From Agapetus fuscipes (taxonomy: Eukaryota; Arthropoda; Insecta; Trichoptera; Glossosomatidae): DNA of 64,000 bases. Location: positions 6,262,001 through 6,326,000 of the forward strand of contig OX637339.1 of NCBI GenBank assembly GCA_951799405.1, given 5' to 3'. Positions 19,943 through 29,218 of the stretch are shown here, one piece after another. The notes under the pieces are model-generated. The model worked only from the letters and a program-made list of their open reading frames with translations. It did not search any database and was not told the DNA's origin. Position 1 is the stretch's first letter. The number at the start of each line of letters is the position of its first letter. The translations under genes and the position numbers were made by a program.

Positions 19943-20198
19943 CATCTATAATCTAAGTTGAAAATATATACTAACATTTAAAATTCATATTAAATGCATG
20001 CCCACAAAGAGACACGTGTTACAGAAGCGCTTACAAATGCTGCGTGTGTACTTGCAAATTAAATTTCAGCCCTCAAATGAACATAAACTCTGCAGCTTTT
20101 GCTGACCTTCCCTGAAACAGGGGTGAGATTGGTAAAGGGAACCATTTTTTACAATATTGGTGAGTTACAGTCAGTCTCATACAAATCTTTTAAGGTAC
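19943..20198 (-). repeat. Family A repeat
   Basis: Nearly full copy from TATAATCTAAGTTGAAAATA to CTCATACAAATCTTTTAAGG. Confidence 0.75.
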
Positions 20199-20454
20199 CA
20201 TCCGCTCTTATAATTTATTCATACAAAAAACTGCCTCACACATTTAGTTGATCCCTAGTTGTTTGATATGCTAGTTCGCTGTTAGTCCTCGCTCTAATTG
20301 GATCGCGTATGATTCGCCGGTAAGTGAATATGATGATTGTGTTACCATGTTACATGCAGCGCGGTACTAAGAAATGCTCTTTATGCTTGCTAGGGACTGA
20401 ATTCATTATCTATCACAGTGATGGCAAACCCATGTTCTGGGGTGGTTCCATGGC

Positions 20455-21004
20455 AAACCGGTCTAAGACAATCCGACCATAGACAGCTCGACCATGGCCA
20501 AATTGGTCACACGACCGTTCTTCCACATGACCTTCCGGTCAAAAGCATTTCAATAAGTCCACAGGCATATCCATCACGAAAAACTTGCTCTTCAAAAAAC
20601 TCTTTGTAATTAAGTGTAGTTTTCTGTGATGAAGCTGTCAGTGGACCATATCGCTACATCCTTAGATTATCTTAATAAAACTGAATACGTGCTGATTCAC
20701 TGATTTGAGAAATCGTGGATAAAACATTTTACTGGGTGAAACTTCTTATAGTAGGTGAACTATTTTTAAGGCAAAGCTCATAACAAACATCTAAACTACA
20801 GGATGTTTGTAGAGCTTTCTTTAGTAAAAAATAGGAAAAAAATGTGCATTTATCTGAGAAACCCATGTTAGCTTAATATGCCAGTTATTCAAGTTTTACC
20901 TTTATGGTATCGATGTATTGTATGTAATCGAAATGTCGTGTGACAGATTTGTCCCTGGATGAGTTGTCTGTGGACGAGTTATTTTAACCGATTTGTCGTG
21001 ACAC
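20455..21004. mobile_element. Family H element interrupted by family D
   Basis: Repetitive GGTC-rich sequence (CCGACCATAGACAGCTCGAC, GGTCACACGACCG) ending TTTTAACCGATTTGTCGTGA. Partial copies at 51094-51245 and 52847-52965. CAGTGGACCATAT and TATTGTATGT are adjacent in the 52.9-kb copy but separated here by a D element. Confidence 0.6.
20650..20915 (+). mobile_element. Family D MITE (~265 bp)
   Basis: Shared with 25705-25985: CACTGATTTGAGAAATCGTG, AGTTCACC-type middle, AAATAGGAAAAAAATGTGCA and TTAGCTTAATATGCCAGTTA. The ends carry a loose inverted GTTTTACCTTTAnGGTATCG motif. Confidence 0.65.
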
Positions 21005-21670
21005 CCGCTCTCAACAAAATAAACTCTCCAACACTTATTTATATCCGTACAGATGAATTATTTTGTAGCTTATAAAGTTTTCAAAGTACTTTCAATGTAT
21101 AAAAAGATTCGTCCATCTGACGCCAGATGTCTCTGTCTGTGGCAGTATACTAAAATTCAAACCAATAGGTACTTTCTCACATTTACTTATTTTACTTTTA
21201 TTGCATAATAATTTATTTATTATTTTTTTCTATACTTATTTCATACCTTTGCCCATGACTGCATTTTCGGGCACTTACAGAACGCCTCCTTGCCCTTGCT
21301 GTGTTGATTTCTACCGCCGCTTTAGACTCGGACACACAAGTAGCACTAGTTATAGTCCTTTGATGATCCGCAGACTAACTCAATTACACCAACTATCTAA
21401 TACTCGCTGCATATTACATGTCAGTGTGAGCGGCGCTAAGTCCGGTGGTCTAACTCTGAATAATGAATTAGCAGTAGACCAAGTTAAAACATTACCCAAA
21501 GCGTTGTACCTACAATACTTGGAAACTTGAACGCTCAATAGAGGTGCTGTTTTAGTTTCCGTACAGTAAATGTAACACGGTGACTAACTAAGCCAATTTG
21601 TGTTATTATCTATGTGTACATACCTACATAAAAGTAAACAATTCTAATTAATGTTTACATAATACACATA
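21005..21670. other. Single-copy stretch, no gene called
   Basis: A 109-codon plus frame (21201-21530) includes a Cys/Pro-rich patch (Thr-Pro-Pro-Cys-Pro-Cys-Cys-Val-Asp) but no recognisable domain. It is not supported as a gene. Confidence 0.35.
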
Positions 21671-21845
21671 AGTTCCTTGACTAATATGTTGGTATGAGGC
21701 TGACCACACATGCTGTAAAAAATGGTTCACTTTGCCAATCTCACTGTCACTGTTTCAGGGAAGGTCGACAAAAGTTGCAGGGCTTATGAGTTTTGATTTT
21801 TATTTGTAAGCACACAATGCAGCATTTGTAAACACGAACTTTCAA
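21671..21845 (+). repeat. Family A repeat, truncated
   Basis: TTCCTTGACTAATATGTTGG to TTGTAAACACGAACTTTC. The tail is lost. Confidence 0.7.
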
Positions 21846-21867
21846 AGAACAAATTTGAAAGATGTAA

Positions 21868-21948
21868 TTTTTTTTCGTCAGGATTCGAACCCATTACTTT
21901 TCAATCACGAGTCCGAATTGTTAACCACTTAATTATGGACCGGCCGAA
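21868..21948 (-). repeat. SINE1 head fragment
   Basis: Minus strand: CGGCCGGTCCATAATTAAG, GTGGTTAACAATTCGGACTC, then the B box GGGTTCGAATCCTGAC. It is a tRNA-derived SINE head and not a tRNA gene. Confidence 0.6.
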
Positions 21949-22033
21949 GCTGCTCTCCTTTGACATAATTATTTACAGTAATACTTAATTCTACAGGTTC
22001 TCGCATTGGCATGATGATTGTTGTTTGTTTCAG

Positions 22034-22155
22034 TGGAGGAGCTGGTTTCCGTCCCTTGGATGGAGGATCCCCGCGTGCCGGGCCTCCTCTCTTCTTCCCC
22101 CCGCACCTGTCTCACCTGGCGCACTTCAGCCAACCACTGTTCCCGGCGCTCAAAG
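22034..22155 (+). CDS. Paired-like homeobox gene, penultimate exon
   Basis: A GC-rich 122-bp exon between TTTGTTTCAG (acceptor, AG at 22032-22033) and G|GTAAG (donor, GT at 22156-22157). It starts with the third base of a codon, encodes 40 residues and ends with the first base of the next codon. The residues are GGAGFRPLDGGSPRAGPPLF and then a Pro/His/Leu/Phe-rich segment (FFPPHLSHLAHFSQPLFPALK). That composition suits the linker between a homeodomain and a C-terminal OAR motif. Its phase-1 end fits the exon at 28118 exactly, restoring Gly. The homeodomain itself is not in this exon and I could not find it upstream in the window. Confidence 0.75.
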
Positions 22156-22212
22156 GTAAGACAACATTTCATACACAAGTATTGAATAGTTTTTATAGGA
22201 TTCACTCACATT

Positions 22213-22650
22213 TGAAGACTACAAGGGAAAACCAAGGAATGTCAGTAAAAATAACAAAATAGTTTCAATAAGAAAAAATATATAATCTAGTGGCATCTGT
22301 GTGTATCTGAAGCATTGCAAAATTTGTAATGCAACAACAGTCACTATCACAGTTTATGGTGGTATTTTCGGTTCTTTGTGACAGGCAACAACCATTATTT
22401 CAAATTTCAAATATTGATTTACTCAGGTTTATTTTCAAATACTAAAAATATTTAAAATAAATTGAAAACTACAACTTTGTTTGTTACCACTTGAGTACAT
22501 TTATTTCCAGAACGTTTTCGGTATGTTTTTATTATTTTACAATAAACCTTTATAATGGCTTACCACAGTGTTTCACTTGATCAATTTGAAATATTGATTT
22601 ACTCATAATTTTCTTCAATTGACATTCCTTGTTCTTCGCCTGTAGTCTTC
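22213..22650 (+). mobile_element. Family I element with a Penelope-like insert
   Basis: Inverted termini TGAAGACTACAAGGGAAAAC and (reverse) TGAAGACTACAGGCGAAGAA. The body is shared in the opposite orientation with 31066-31318. An extra 163 bp (22426-22588) is bounded by the 17-base direct repeat AAATATTGATTTACTCA (22409-22425 and 22589-22605) and contains ACCACTTGAGTA...CAGAACGTTTTCGG, as in Penelope-like repeats. Confidence 0.75.
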
Positions 22651-22659
22651 ATTTGGTTC

Positions 22660-22902
22660 AAGGTTAATTTTAGTACCTACTATCTCGCACAACGACTCTG
22701 GTTAGTACCAGACTAGTGTCCGCCTTCACAGCATTCTATCGATCTCTGTTTATAGGTGTGTAAGGGTTTACCAACTTGTGTAAGGGTATGCCAAATTGAT
22801 AAGACACAGATACGTCATCAAAAATCTCAATGAAATGGTCCAAGGCTACAATCTCCTTCGAAAAGTTTTGATTTTACAAAGCCATGCGAATTCTCCGAAA
22901 TG
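22660..22902. other. No gene or repeat recognised
   Basis: Intronic single-copy sequence. Confidence 0.4.
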
Positions 22903-23592
22903 TAATCCGGTCGATAGGTCAGTTGGTAGAGTGCTTGCATTTAATGCCGAAAGCTCGGGTTCAAATCTCACCGAGGGTGGCAAAAATGGTTTCCCTTTTA
23001 TTTGTTTATGTCAAATACCGACAAGGTTGCCTCAGCCTTCACAAGAAATGCGTACCAGCCCCCTCGGGATCTGGCAAACCCTCAATTCATTGGCGTAAGG
23101 TCAACCTGCTTACTTCTTCTTCTTCTTCGTGTCAGCTTCACACCGTATTGGCCCAGTAACGAGCAATGTCTACAGCTCTTTGGTTTCCCGCAAAGAGATC
23201 ATCCATGGAGCAGCTTGTCGGACAGGAGGGACAACACCGCAGGTGCTCCATTGTTTGCTGAGCTCCACACTCACATAGTGTAGAGTCCTCCCGTCCCAGA
23301 AATCCCCAGGTCAACATGTTGGCCCGGGCTCTTCCAACATTGGTCCTCAATCTGTTTATAGATTTCCACACGGGCCACTCGAGGTTCTTTCCTGGAGGTA
23401 GGCTCTATGCAGGCTGCACAAAGCTCTCCGGGCATTCCTCTTTCCACATTTGCAATCTCTCCGCCACTAGATCCGAAGACAAGGAAGACGAAGACCTGCT
23501 TACTGAAAAAAATAATAAGGTTCCACTCGCCAAATGCGACAACTTCGGGGAGAACGCGGCCAGAAGTAACACAATATGTGTAGCTTAATTGC
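22903..23592 (+). repeat. SINE2 interrupted by a LINE fragment
   Basis: Head CCGGTCGATAGGTCAGTTGG, TAGAGTGCTTGCATTTAATG, B box GGGTTCAAATCTCACCG and body to 23114. The 3' part resumes at 23494 (ACTGAAAAAAATAATAAGG, CACTCGCCAAATGCGAC, TGTGTAGCTTAATTGCG). The insert is 23115-23493. Confidence 0.85.
23115..23493 (-). mobile_element. 5'-truncated LINE insertion with 11-bp TSD
   Basis: Flanked by identical ACCTGCTTACT (23104-23114 and 23494-23504). On the minus strand it encodes a degenerate LINE C terminus: DLVAERLQMWKEECPESFVQ, one in-frame TAG, then WKSINRLRTNVGRARANM, LTWGFLG, CECGAQQTMEHLRCCPSCP. The Cys-His cluster is typical of the C-terminal region of Jockey-superfamily LINEs. It ends in a (GAA)n tail, seen as TTCTTCTTCTTCTTC on the plus strand. 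Confidence 0.85.
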
Positions 23593-24227
23593 GTAGTTGC
23601 GTGAATGTGGATCATCGCATATGCTTCTTCATGTTTTAGGGTCGTAATTACAGATCAGAAAAATCGAATCCATGACTGCTTTTTGTAATCAATTAAATAC
23701 GGCAACAACTATTTACCTTTATTGAGGATTCGCCACTGCTGTAAAGGCTGTTGAAGTTACCGCGCATGATTCGTGGTTTAATAATGCAAAACTTCGCTGA
23801 TTGGTCGCAGATGGGCGCCCTCCCTTTATTTCTATACACAATTACACCATTAGAAAATAATATAACCCTATAGCTTGAAAGCTATTGTTGCCTTTAAAGG
23901 TATTGTTTCATTAAAATCGTCAGAGCTCCCATACGAACCCTTACTTTATTACCAGATCGTATCGTAGAGTGTTTTATTTTTGATTCAACAAAATCTGGAT
24001 GGTTGATTGAATAATTACCAAAACATAAATATATATTATTTCAATTAAAAAAAATATTCAATTTTAAATGAAATATGAAAGCGGTACATGTAAAGTGTGA
24101 AACCTATTATTTTTTATAAATAAGGTGGCCTGTTCTTCACTTAAACGAGGGGATTTTCCACCTCGCAAGGGTCTCTCATTTCTTGCGAACACTCTAGAGT
24201 AAACGTTGCCGGTATTTTTTTTTTCAT
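23593..24227. other. No gene or repeat recognised
   Basis: AT-rich intronic sequence. Confidence 0.4.
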
Positions 24228-24420
24228 GTTCCTTGACTTATAAGTTGGCATGAGACTACAGCTTATTGTAAAAAAAAAATTGCCAATGACACCGATGTTT
24301 CAGGGCAGGTCGGCAAGAGTCGCAGGGCTTATGTTCATTTGAGATTGGGTTTTATATTGTAAGTCCACATGAACTTATACGTGTCTGCTTAAGGGGAAAT
24401 ACCTTTGCAACTTAGATTAA
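24228..24420 (+). repeat. Family A repeat, shortened
   Basis: TTCCTTGACTTATAAGTTGG to TTTGCAACTTAGATTAAAG. About 45 bp are missing before the tail. Confidence 0.7.
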
Positions 24421-24426
24421 AGTGAA

Positions 24427-24522
24427 ATAAACACCAAAATGGGAACTCTCGAATCCTAGTCCTCTATTATGCAATGCAATCGTTCTACCAACTGAGCTAT
24501 CGCATCTATCGACCGGACTAAA
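24427..24522 (-). repeat. SINE2 head fragment
   Basis: Minus strand: GTCCGGTCGATAGATGCGAT, AGCTCAGTTGGTAGAACGAT, B box GGATTCGAGAGTTCCC and GGTGTTTATTTC. Confidence 0.65.
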
Positions 24523-24994
24523 TTTAAAAAAAAATACCTTCCGACTTCTGAGACGCATCAGCCCGCACCATTTTACATGTAAATCAAGTGTGGAGGAATT
24601 GGCCACCCTCCGCTAACCCTCGCGTACCCACCCCAAGCTGCGGGGGTCGTAAACAACCTCGTGAGCTCCATACATCAGTGGCTGAGCCAGACACCTGTCA
24701 CCTCCAAGTCTCACGGACATATGTTCCGCGGATTATTGCGGGACCCCATGAACAAGACTTGTACTTGCTTTTTACTTTTATTTTTATTTAAAATAATTTC
24801 AAGACGAGTGCGATTCGCCCTATTCTGCCTGGCCAGAAACAGGTTAAATTTAAACTGGGTTACGGTCGCTTGACATACGGCCTATTTTTTGTTTTGATGA
24901 ATTTTTAATAAATAATTACACAATGGTATCGATGATCGTTAAGGAGTTCGACGGAAATCGAAACAGCGTTATTTTATTTCAAATAACGCTGGAC
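24523..24994. other. No gene or repeat recognised
   Basis: GC-moderate at 24600-24760 but with no motif. CTGCCTGGCCAGAAACAGG near 24823 is a SINE3 tail scrap. Confidence 0.35.
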
Positions 24995-25144
24995 TAGTTT
25001 AGTGACTTGACAATATTGGCCATAGGGCTTACAACTTTTACTTGTATGGATGAGTGTCCAGTACCTCTGTAGATGCATCTATACTTTGTTCTGTCCTTGC
25101 ACACTGCTTTCATTTCCTTGACATCCAGGATTTTTATTATTAAA
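24995..25144 (-). mobile_element. RTE-type LINE 3' end remnant
   Basis: Antisense of GTACCTCTGTAGATGCATC and CTTGCACACTGCTTTCATTT matches the RTE family terminus (Met-Lys-Ala-Val-Cys-Lys-Asp-Arg-Thr-Lys). Confidence 0.5.
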
Positions 25145-25440
25145 TACACATGATATAAGAACGCCATTTTTGTGCGTTCCACACCTTAAGCGCCCTCTCC
25201 AATCACGGTTAAGCCTTTTTTAAAAAGGTACGTCTTGCGTGCTTCCGAAACTCTGGGTGGCGGTCTATTCCACTCCACCGGATTCGCATTCCGGAAAGCA
25301 CGGTCCCTGAAATTTGTGCGCATCTGATGGCGAGGCTGAACCACATCAACAGCACCATCACATCCAGTTTTGAGTGTCTTCTTCTTTCCGCTCATTGTAT
25401 CTAGCGAAATCATGCTTGAATGATTTGAAGAAGCCATTCA
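25145..25440 (-). mobile_element. CR1/L2-like LINE 3' end, degraded
   Basis: Minus-strand frame with VVQPRHQMRTNFRDRAFR and PVEWNRPPP, then KTYLFKKG and a stop, followed by GAGAGGGCGCTTAAGGTGTG and ACGCACAAAAATGGCG. It is colinear with the copy at 33954-34795 but has an internal deletion before LFKKG. Confidence 0.7.
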
Positions 25441-25704
25441 TCACTCTCTTCGGAGGGATGAATGGCTCAGATTTGGCTTAGAGAAAAACCTTCGTCATGT
25501 CCTCAATTGGGCCGTGAGAGAATTTCCTTTTAAAGATGTTGAGAGAGCTTTGGTCATGCTTGCTCAGTGTCCAGGTCCCTGGAGTTTTATGTGAGGGCTG
25601 TTAAAAGACCTCGATTATTATTAGAGATCAAAAAATAGTGATTATTGTAGCTTTGTGTACCTTAGAACTAAAAAAAACTTGCTTTTTTCTATCTACAATA
25701 ATAT
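25441..25704. other. No gene or repeat recognised
   Basis: Nothing supported. Confidence 0.35.
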
Positions 25705-25985
25705 AACAATAAAACCGCCACCTTAAAGATAAGGCTGAATAAATGCTGATTTGCTGATTTGAGAAATCGCGGATAAAACCTTTTACTGGGAGATACTTTT
25801 CATTGTAAGTGAACTGATTATAAGGAAGTGCTCATGGAAAACTTCTAAACTACAAGATTTTCAGACTTTTTTTAATGTCTTCTCTCGTAGCAAATAGGAA
25901 AAAATGACCATTTATTTGAACAGCCTCTGTTAGCTTAATATGTCAGTTATTTAGTTGTATCTTTAAGGTATGGATATGTTATCGT
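25705..25985 (+). mobile_element. Family D MITE
   Basis: Best-preserved ends: CACCTTAAAGATA near 25721 and TATCTTTAAGGT near 25968 are inverted. Internal sequence as at 20650-20915. Confidence 0.7.
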
Positions 25986-26399
25986 ATTTGTTTACCAATT
26001 GAAAAAGAAATACCTTAAAAAAGTGTTCGTTGAATTTAGTAAATGCCATCACACATAAGCGCACCTTTCACCTTTGAGATATTTACGTAATAAAACGGAA
26101 AAAATACAGCTAGCAGAAATGATGGCGGTCGTTTTTCAATTCAATATCCGAGCGCGTAAAATTACACTCTACTCTGATTACTGAACGTTTTCATCTACTT
26201 AGAGCAATGATCCTCAACCTTTACTCCTTCGGGCCGCATAAATACATGTCCTAAAAAACCGCTACCATTAAGATTGTCTATCCTCCTTGCTTCCATATCA
26301 CCATCAGTAGTACTGACAACACAGGTGTTTTTTTCAAGGTTATGTTCCATATTTTTCACTTGTTTTTGTTGTTTAATTTAACTTGTAAGCGTAGTATTA

Positions 26400-26795
26400 T
26401 TATCAAGCTAACAGGGGGTTCTTAGACAAACACACGTTTTTTCCTGTTTTCTACGAGAGAAAACACTAACAAAGTGTGAACATCCTGTAATTTAGAAGTC
26501 TTTCATAAACACTTCTTATACTTAGTTCACTTACTATGGGAAGTTACACACAATAAAAAAAATTATCCACGATTTCTCAAATCTCTGAATCAAAAGCACT
26601 ATTCTGCTAAATTCCTTTCACTTTGGATATCAATCCAAGTCGGAGCTTGCCAGCGCATGCGAAAAAACTCCATAGATAGAAAATCACAGTACACCTTATT
26701 TTTGGACACGAATCGTTATCTCGTCACCTTAAGGTCGTAAAGAATTTAGCAGAATAGCACTTCTTCATTTTTACCTTTAAGTTGGCGATATATTT
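26400..26795 (-). mobile_element. Family D MITE interrupted by E
   Basis: Minus-strand D: TTAGTTCACTTACTATGGGA, ATCCACGATTTCTCAAATC, then interrupted after AAAAGCAC. It resumes CTTCATTTTTACCTTTAAGT. Confidence 0.65.
26600..26762. mobile_element. Family E MITE
   Basis: Inverted ends TATTCTGCTAAATTC (26605) and GAATTTAGCAGAATA. The body is the reverse complement of 15508-15682. Confidence 0.8.
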
Positions 26796-26879
26796 GTACA
26801 GTTACGCGGGCCGCAATACTATATTGGCATGACAAAAACACACACCACAGCACTGCGCAGCTAACGACCCTGCAACCGG

Positions 26880-26997
26880 ACATGGACAACTGCCACATCA
26901 CCAACACCTCTGCGGCACTTTAACAAGTGTCGTAGACCCTTAGAGTCTCTCGAATCTAGGGAGTCTCCCGCATAGGCTTTCTTAAAAAAAAAAAACT
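26880..26997 (+). mobile_element. Jockey-like LINE terminus (tail only)
   Basis: ACACCTCTGCGGCACTTTAA, GTCGTAGACCCTTAGAGTC, GGGAGTCTCCCGCATAGGC and an A12 tract. It matches the 3' end of the LINE at 18556-19265 and the SINE1b tails. Confidence 0.65.
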
Positions 26998-27054
26998 TCT
27001 TATCGAAAATAAACGTGTTAAGGGCCGCAGGTTGAGTATCATCTACTTAGAGGA

Positions 27055-27499
27055 ATAGAGAAAGAGAGAGAGAGGAAGAGGGGTGGCGCTTACCAGGGAA
27101 AGGCAATAAATATGTCCATGATACGCTCCTGGTGGGGAGTATGGAAATTCAATCGTTTTTTTTATGCTACGCTTGAACTCGGCTTCTATCTACAACATTT
27201 AGAGCCCCCGCCATCAAAAACCAACCATCATCATTTATGGTATTCAATCACAATTTTATGAATGGTTATTGATACGTCGCAAACGCAACAAAGCTGCACC
27301 TAGGTGACGCTTCATTGCGATTTAATCAAAGATTCATTCATATTATGGAATTCCATTGTAGACATTTTTGATACTTCATTTTTTGTCATTACTTCTGCGT
27401 ATTTTGTTTGAAAATAGGGAGGGCAATGCTATGCTCAATGAGATCTCTTCCTCAGTTGATATCTTCCACCTGACAGAGAGCCAGCTTAGGACAGAGGCT
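27055..27499. other. No gene or repeat recognised
   Basis: Short GAGA-rich stretch near 27058; otherwise unremarkable. Confidence 0.4.
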
Positions 27500-27990
27500 T
27501 ACTCACTCGAGGCGGCAAGACTCATATTCGGGATGTCCAAATCTAATCACATTACTCCATTGTTAAGAAAACTTGTCTCACTTTCCAGAGGGTGGTCTAC
27601 TGTGTTTTTCTGATGGTTTACAAAGCTGTAAATGGTGCAGCTCCTTCATATTTTTCTGACATGTTCTCACCCGTCGAGTTAGATTTGAGGTGCCAGACGC
27701 TAAGATCTGCGGGGTATAGAGTGGTTGACTTAATCCAGAGGTACCGTCCGACACGCACTAATTTTGAGGACCGTGCTTTCCGGTTTGCGGGTACAATGGA
27801 GTGGAACAGACTACACAGGAACAGTGAGGAAGGCAAAAACTGTTGGTATTTTTAAAGGAGCCCTAAAGACGCATCTTTACAAAAAATCTTACCCGTGATT
27901 TGAGAGAGCCCTTGAGGTGTGACACACACAAAAACGGCGCTCTTTAATTATGTGTACCTTTGAAATAAATTACCCTTGTAATATTACGTT
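27500..27990 (+). mobile_element. CR1/L2-like LINE 3' end, frameshifted
   Basis: Frames give AARLIFGMSKSNHITPLLRK, then after a frameshift near 27590 MVYKAVNGAAPSYFSDMFSP, RTNFEDRAFRFAGTMEWNRL. The 3' end GAGAGAGCCCTTGAGGTGTG then ACACAAAAACGGCGCTC matches 34683. It lies in the homeobox intron just upstream of the last exon. Confidence 0.75.
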
Positions 27991-28117
27991 TCTGTTGAGG
28001 TGATTCAGTTTTCTTATCGAAATTATACTTTCAAGAATATTATACGGCTTGACAATTGCCTTGTATGTATATTATTTTTAAATAAGTCTAATAACCTGTT
28101 GTTTTGCTTGTCCTCAG

Positions 28118-28521
28118 GTTTCCCAGGGCTCTGCTCATGCTGCCCCATGAAGCCCCTCTCCCTCCTACCCCCCTCCCCCACCTCAGCCCACGTTCCTCCC
28201 TCATCATCAGCATCACCTCCCCCAGTCCCCACCCCCGACCAGCGCTCCAGCAGCGTGGCGGAACTGCGCAGGCGCGCGCGTGAACACTCGGCCGCGTTGC
28301 TGCATGGTCTACACACTCTGCACGGCTTCCCGGCCTTCCAGAGTCTACACAGCCTTCACAGTCTGCACGGACTGAGGCTGCCGCTAGGATTGCCTATTCC
28401 AGGATTAGGGAGCACGCCTCTGCATAGACCAGGAGTGGAAGAAGAAGAGAGACAGACGCAGGTGTCGAGGTCACCCAATGCTGGTGACAAGAGCCCCACG
28501 ATAAGCAAGGATTCCGATTAA
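28118..28521 (+). CDS. Paired-like homeobox gene, terminal exon with OAR motif
   Basis: Acceptor TTGTCCTCAG; the first two bases complete the Gly codon split by the intron, then 133 codons to TAA at 28519-28521. The exon encodes FPGLCSCCPMKPLSLLPPSP, a Ser/Pro-rich segment, then an OAR-type motif RSSSVAELRRRAREHSAALL at exon residues about 42-61. An LH-rich repeat (SLHSLHSLHGLRL) and an acidic tail (EEEERQTQ ... SKDSD) follow. The OAR motif occurs at the C terminus of paired-like homeodomain transcription factors, which bind DNA as nuclear developmental regulators. I cannot choose securely among the homeobrain, aristaless/ARX, Rx, otp and unc-4 types. The CSCCP patch and the AELRRRAREHSAALL variant make homeobrain my first guess. 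Confidence 0.8.
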
Positions 28522-28623
28522 AACAAGAAAATAGAAGAAAAATGTGCTTGAAAAGAGCTGTCGTTATATATTTTTTGCCCATTCTGGGTTTGGAGAACAC
28601 GCCTCTGCATAGATCTGAAGCGG

Positions 28624-28629
28624 AATAAA
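28624..28629 (+). promoter_or_regulatory. Candidate polyadenylation signal
   Basis: AATAAA 103 bp after the homeobox stop codon, within the second tandem unit. Cleavage site not visible. Confidence 0.4.
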
Positions 28630-28795
28630 TAAAGCTTAACACAGGTGGCAATATCCCTCAAATTCAGGTGATAGTCCTACGATAAGCAAGGATTCCGATT
28701 AGGACAAGAAAATGTGCTTGAATAGAGCTGTCGTTACGATGATTTTTTTTGCCTATTCTGGGATTGAGAAACACGCCTCTGCATAGACTTGAAGC

Positions 28796-28962
28796 GTTAT
28801 TCGGCTGAATTCCTTACGACCTTCAGACGAGATAGCGATTCGTGCCCAAAAATAAGGTGTAGGTACTGTGATTTTTTATCTATGGATTTCTTTCGTAAAT
28901 GCTAGCAACCTCCGACTTAGATTGATATCAGAAGTGTAAGGAATTTGCAGAACAGCGCTTAT
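28796..28962. mobile_element. Family E MITE
   Basis: Inverted ends AAGCGTTATTCGGCTGAATT and (reverse) TAAGCGCTGTTCTGCAAATT. The interior is like 15508-15682. It interrupts the third homeobox-tail unit after GACTTG. Confidence 0.8.
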
Positions 28963-29072
28963 GAAGCAAAATATGAATAAAGACAGATACAGATGTCAAG
29001 ATCACCCAAATACAGGTGATAGTCCTACGATAAGCAAGGATTACGATTAGAACAAAAAAATCCCATTTTAAT

Positions 29073-29218
29073 TAGTCCGGTCGATAGTTCAGTTGGTAGA
29101 ATGCTTGCATTCCATGGCCGAGATCTAGTGTTCATTCCTAACCGAAAGTGTGAAATGATTTCCTGCTTCGGTGTTTATTTTTGGAATGTAAGCAGTCTAC
29201 CAAATGAGCTATAGATCG
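29073..29218 (+). repeat. SINE2 head followed by an inverted SINE2 head
   Basis: Plus head AGTCCGGTCGATAGTTCAGT with GAATGCTTGCATTCC, then GAAATGATTTCCTGCTTCGG. From 29180 the complement of a second head follows (CAGTCTACCAAATGAGCTAT). Confidence 0.6.

Larger units (their letters stand above)
26207..27042. mobile_element. hAT-like element hosting D, E and a LINE tail
   Basis: Ends ATGATCCTCAACCT and AGGTTGAGTATCAT are inverted, with subterminal GGGCCGCA on both sides. They are flanked by CTACTTAGAGCA (26195-26206) and CTACTTAGAGGA (27043-27054). The TIR resembles the CTCAACCT type common in hAT elements. The exact TSD boundary is ambiguous because the flanking repeat is longer than 8 bp. Confidence 0.75.
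22156..28117 (+). other. Intron of the homeobox gene (5,962 bp)
   Basis: GT donor and TTTGCTTGTCCTCAG acceptor; phase 1 on both sides. It is packed with repeats: elements I, A, D and E, SINE2 copies, a hAT-like nest and three LINE remnants in both orientations. Confidence 0.7.
28393..29072 (+). repeat. Triplicated C-terminal/3'UTR segment
   Basis: Three tandem units begin at GCCTATTC/GCCCATTC (28393, 28576 and 28750). Each has CACGCCTCTGCATAGA, then GATAAGCAAGGATTCCGATT, and the first two also AATGTGCTTGAAnAGAGCTG. Unit 1 contains the real stop. Unit 2 still reads Pro-Ile-Leu-Gly-Leu-Glu-Asn-Thr-Pro-Leu-His-Arg before a stop. Unit 3 is split by a family E MITE. Confidence 0.85.
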
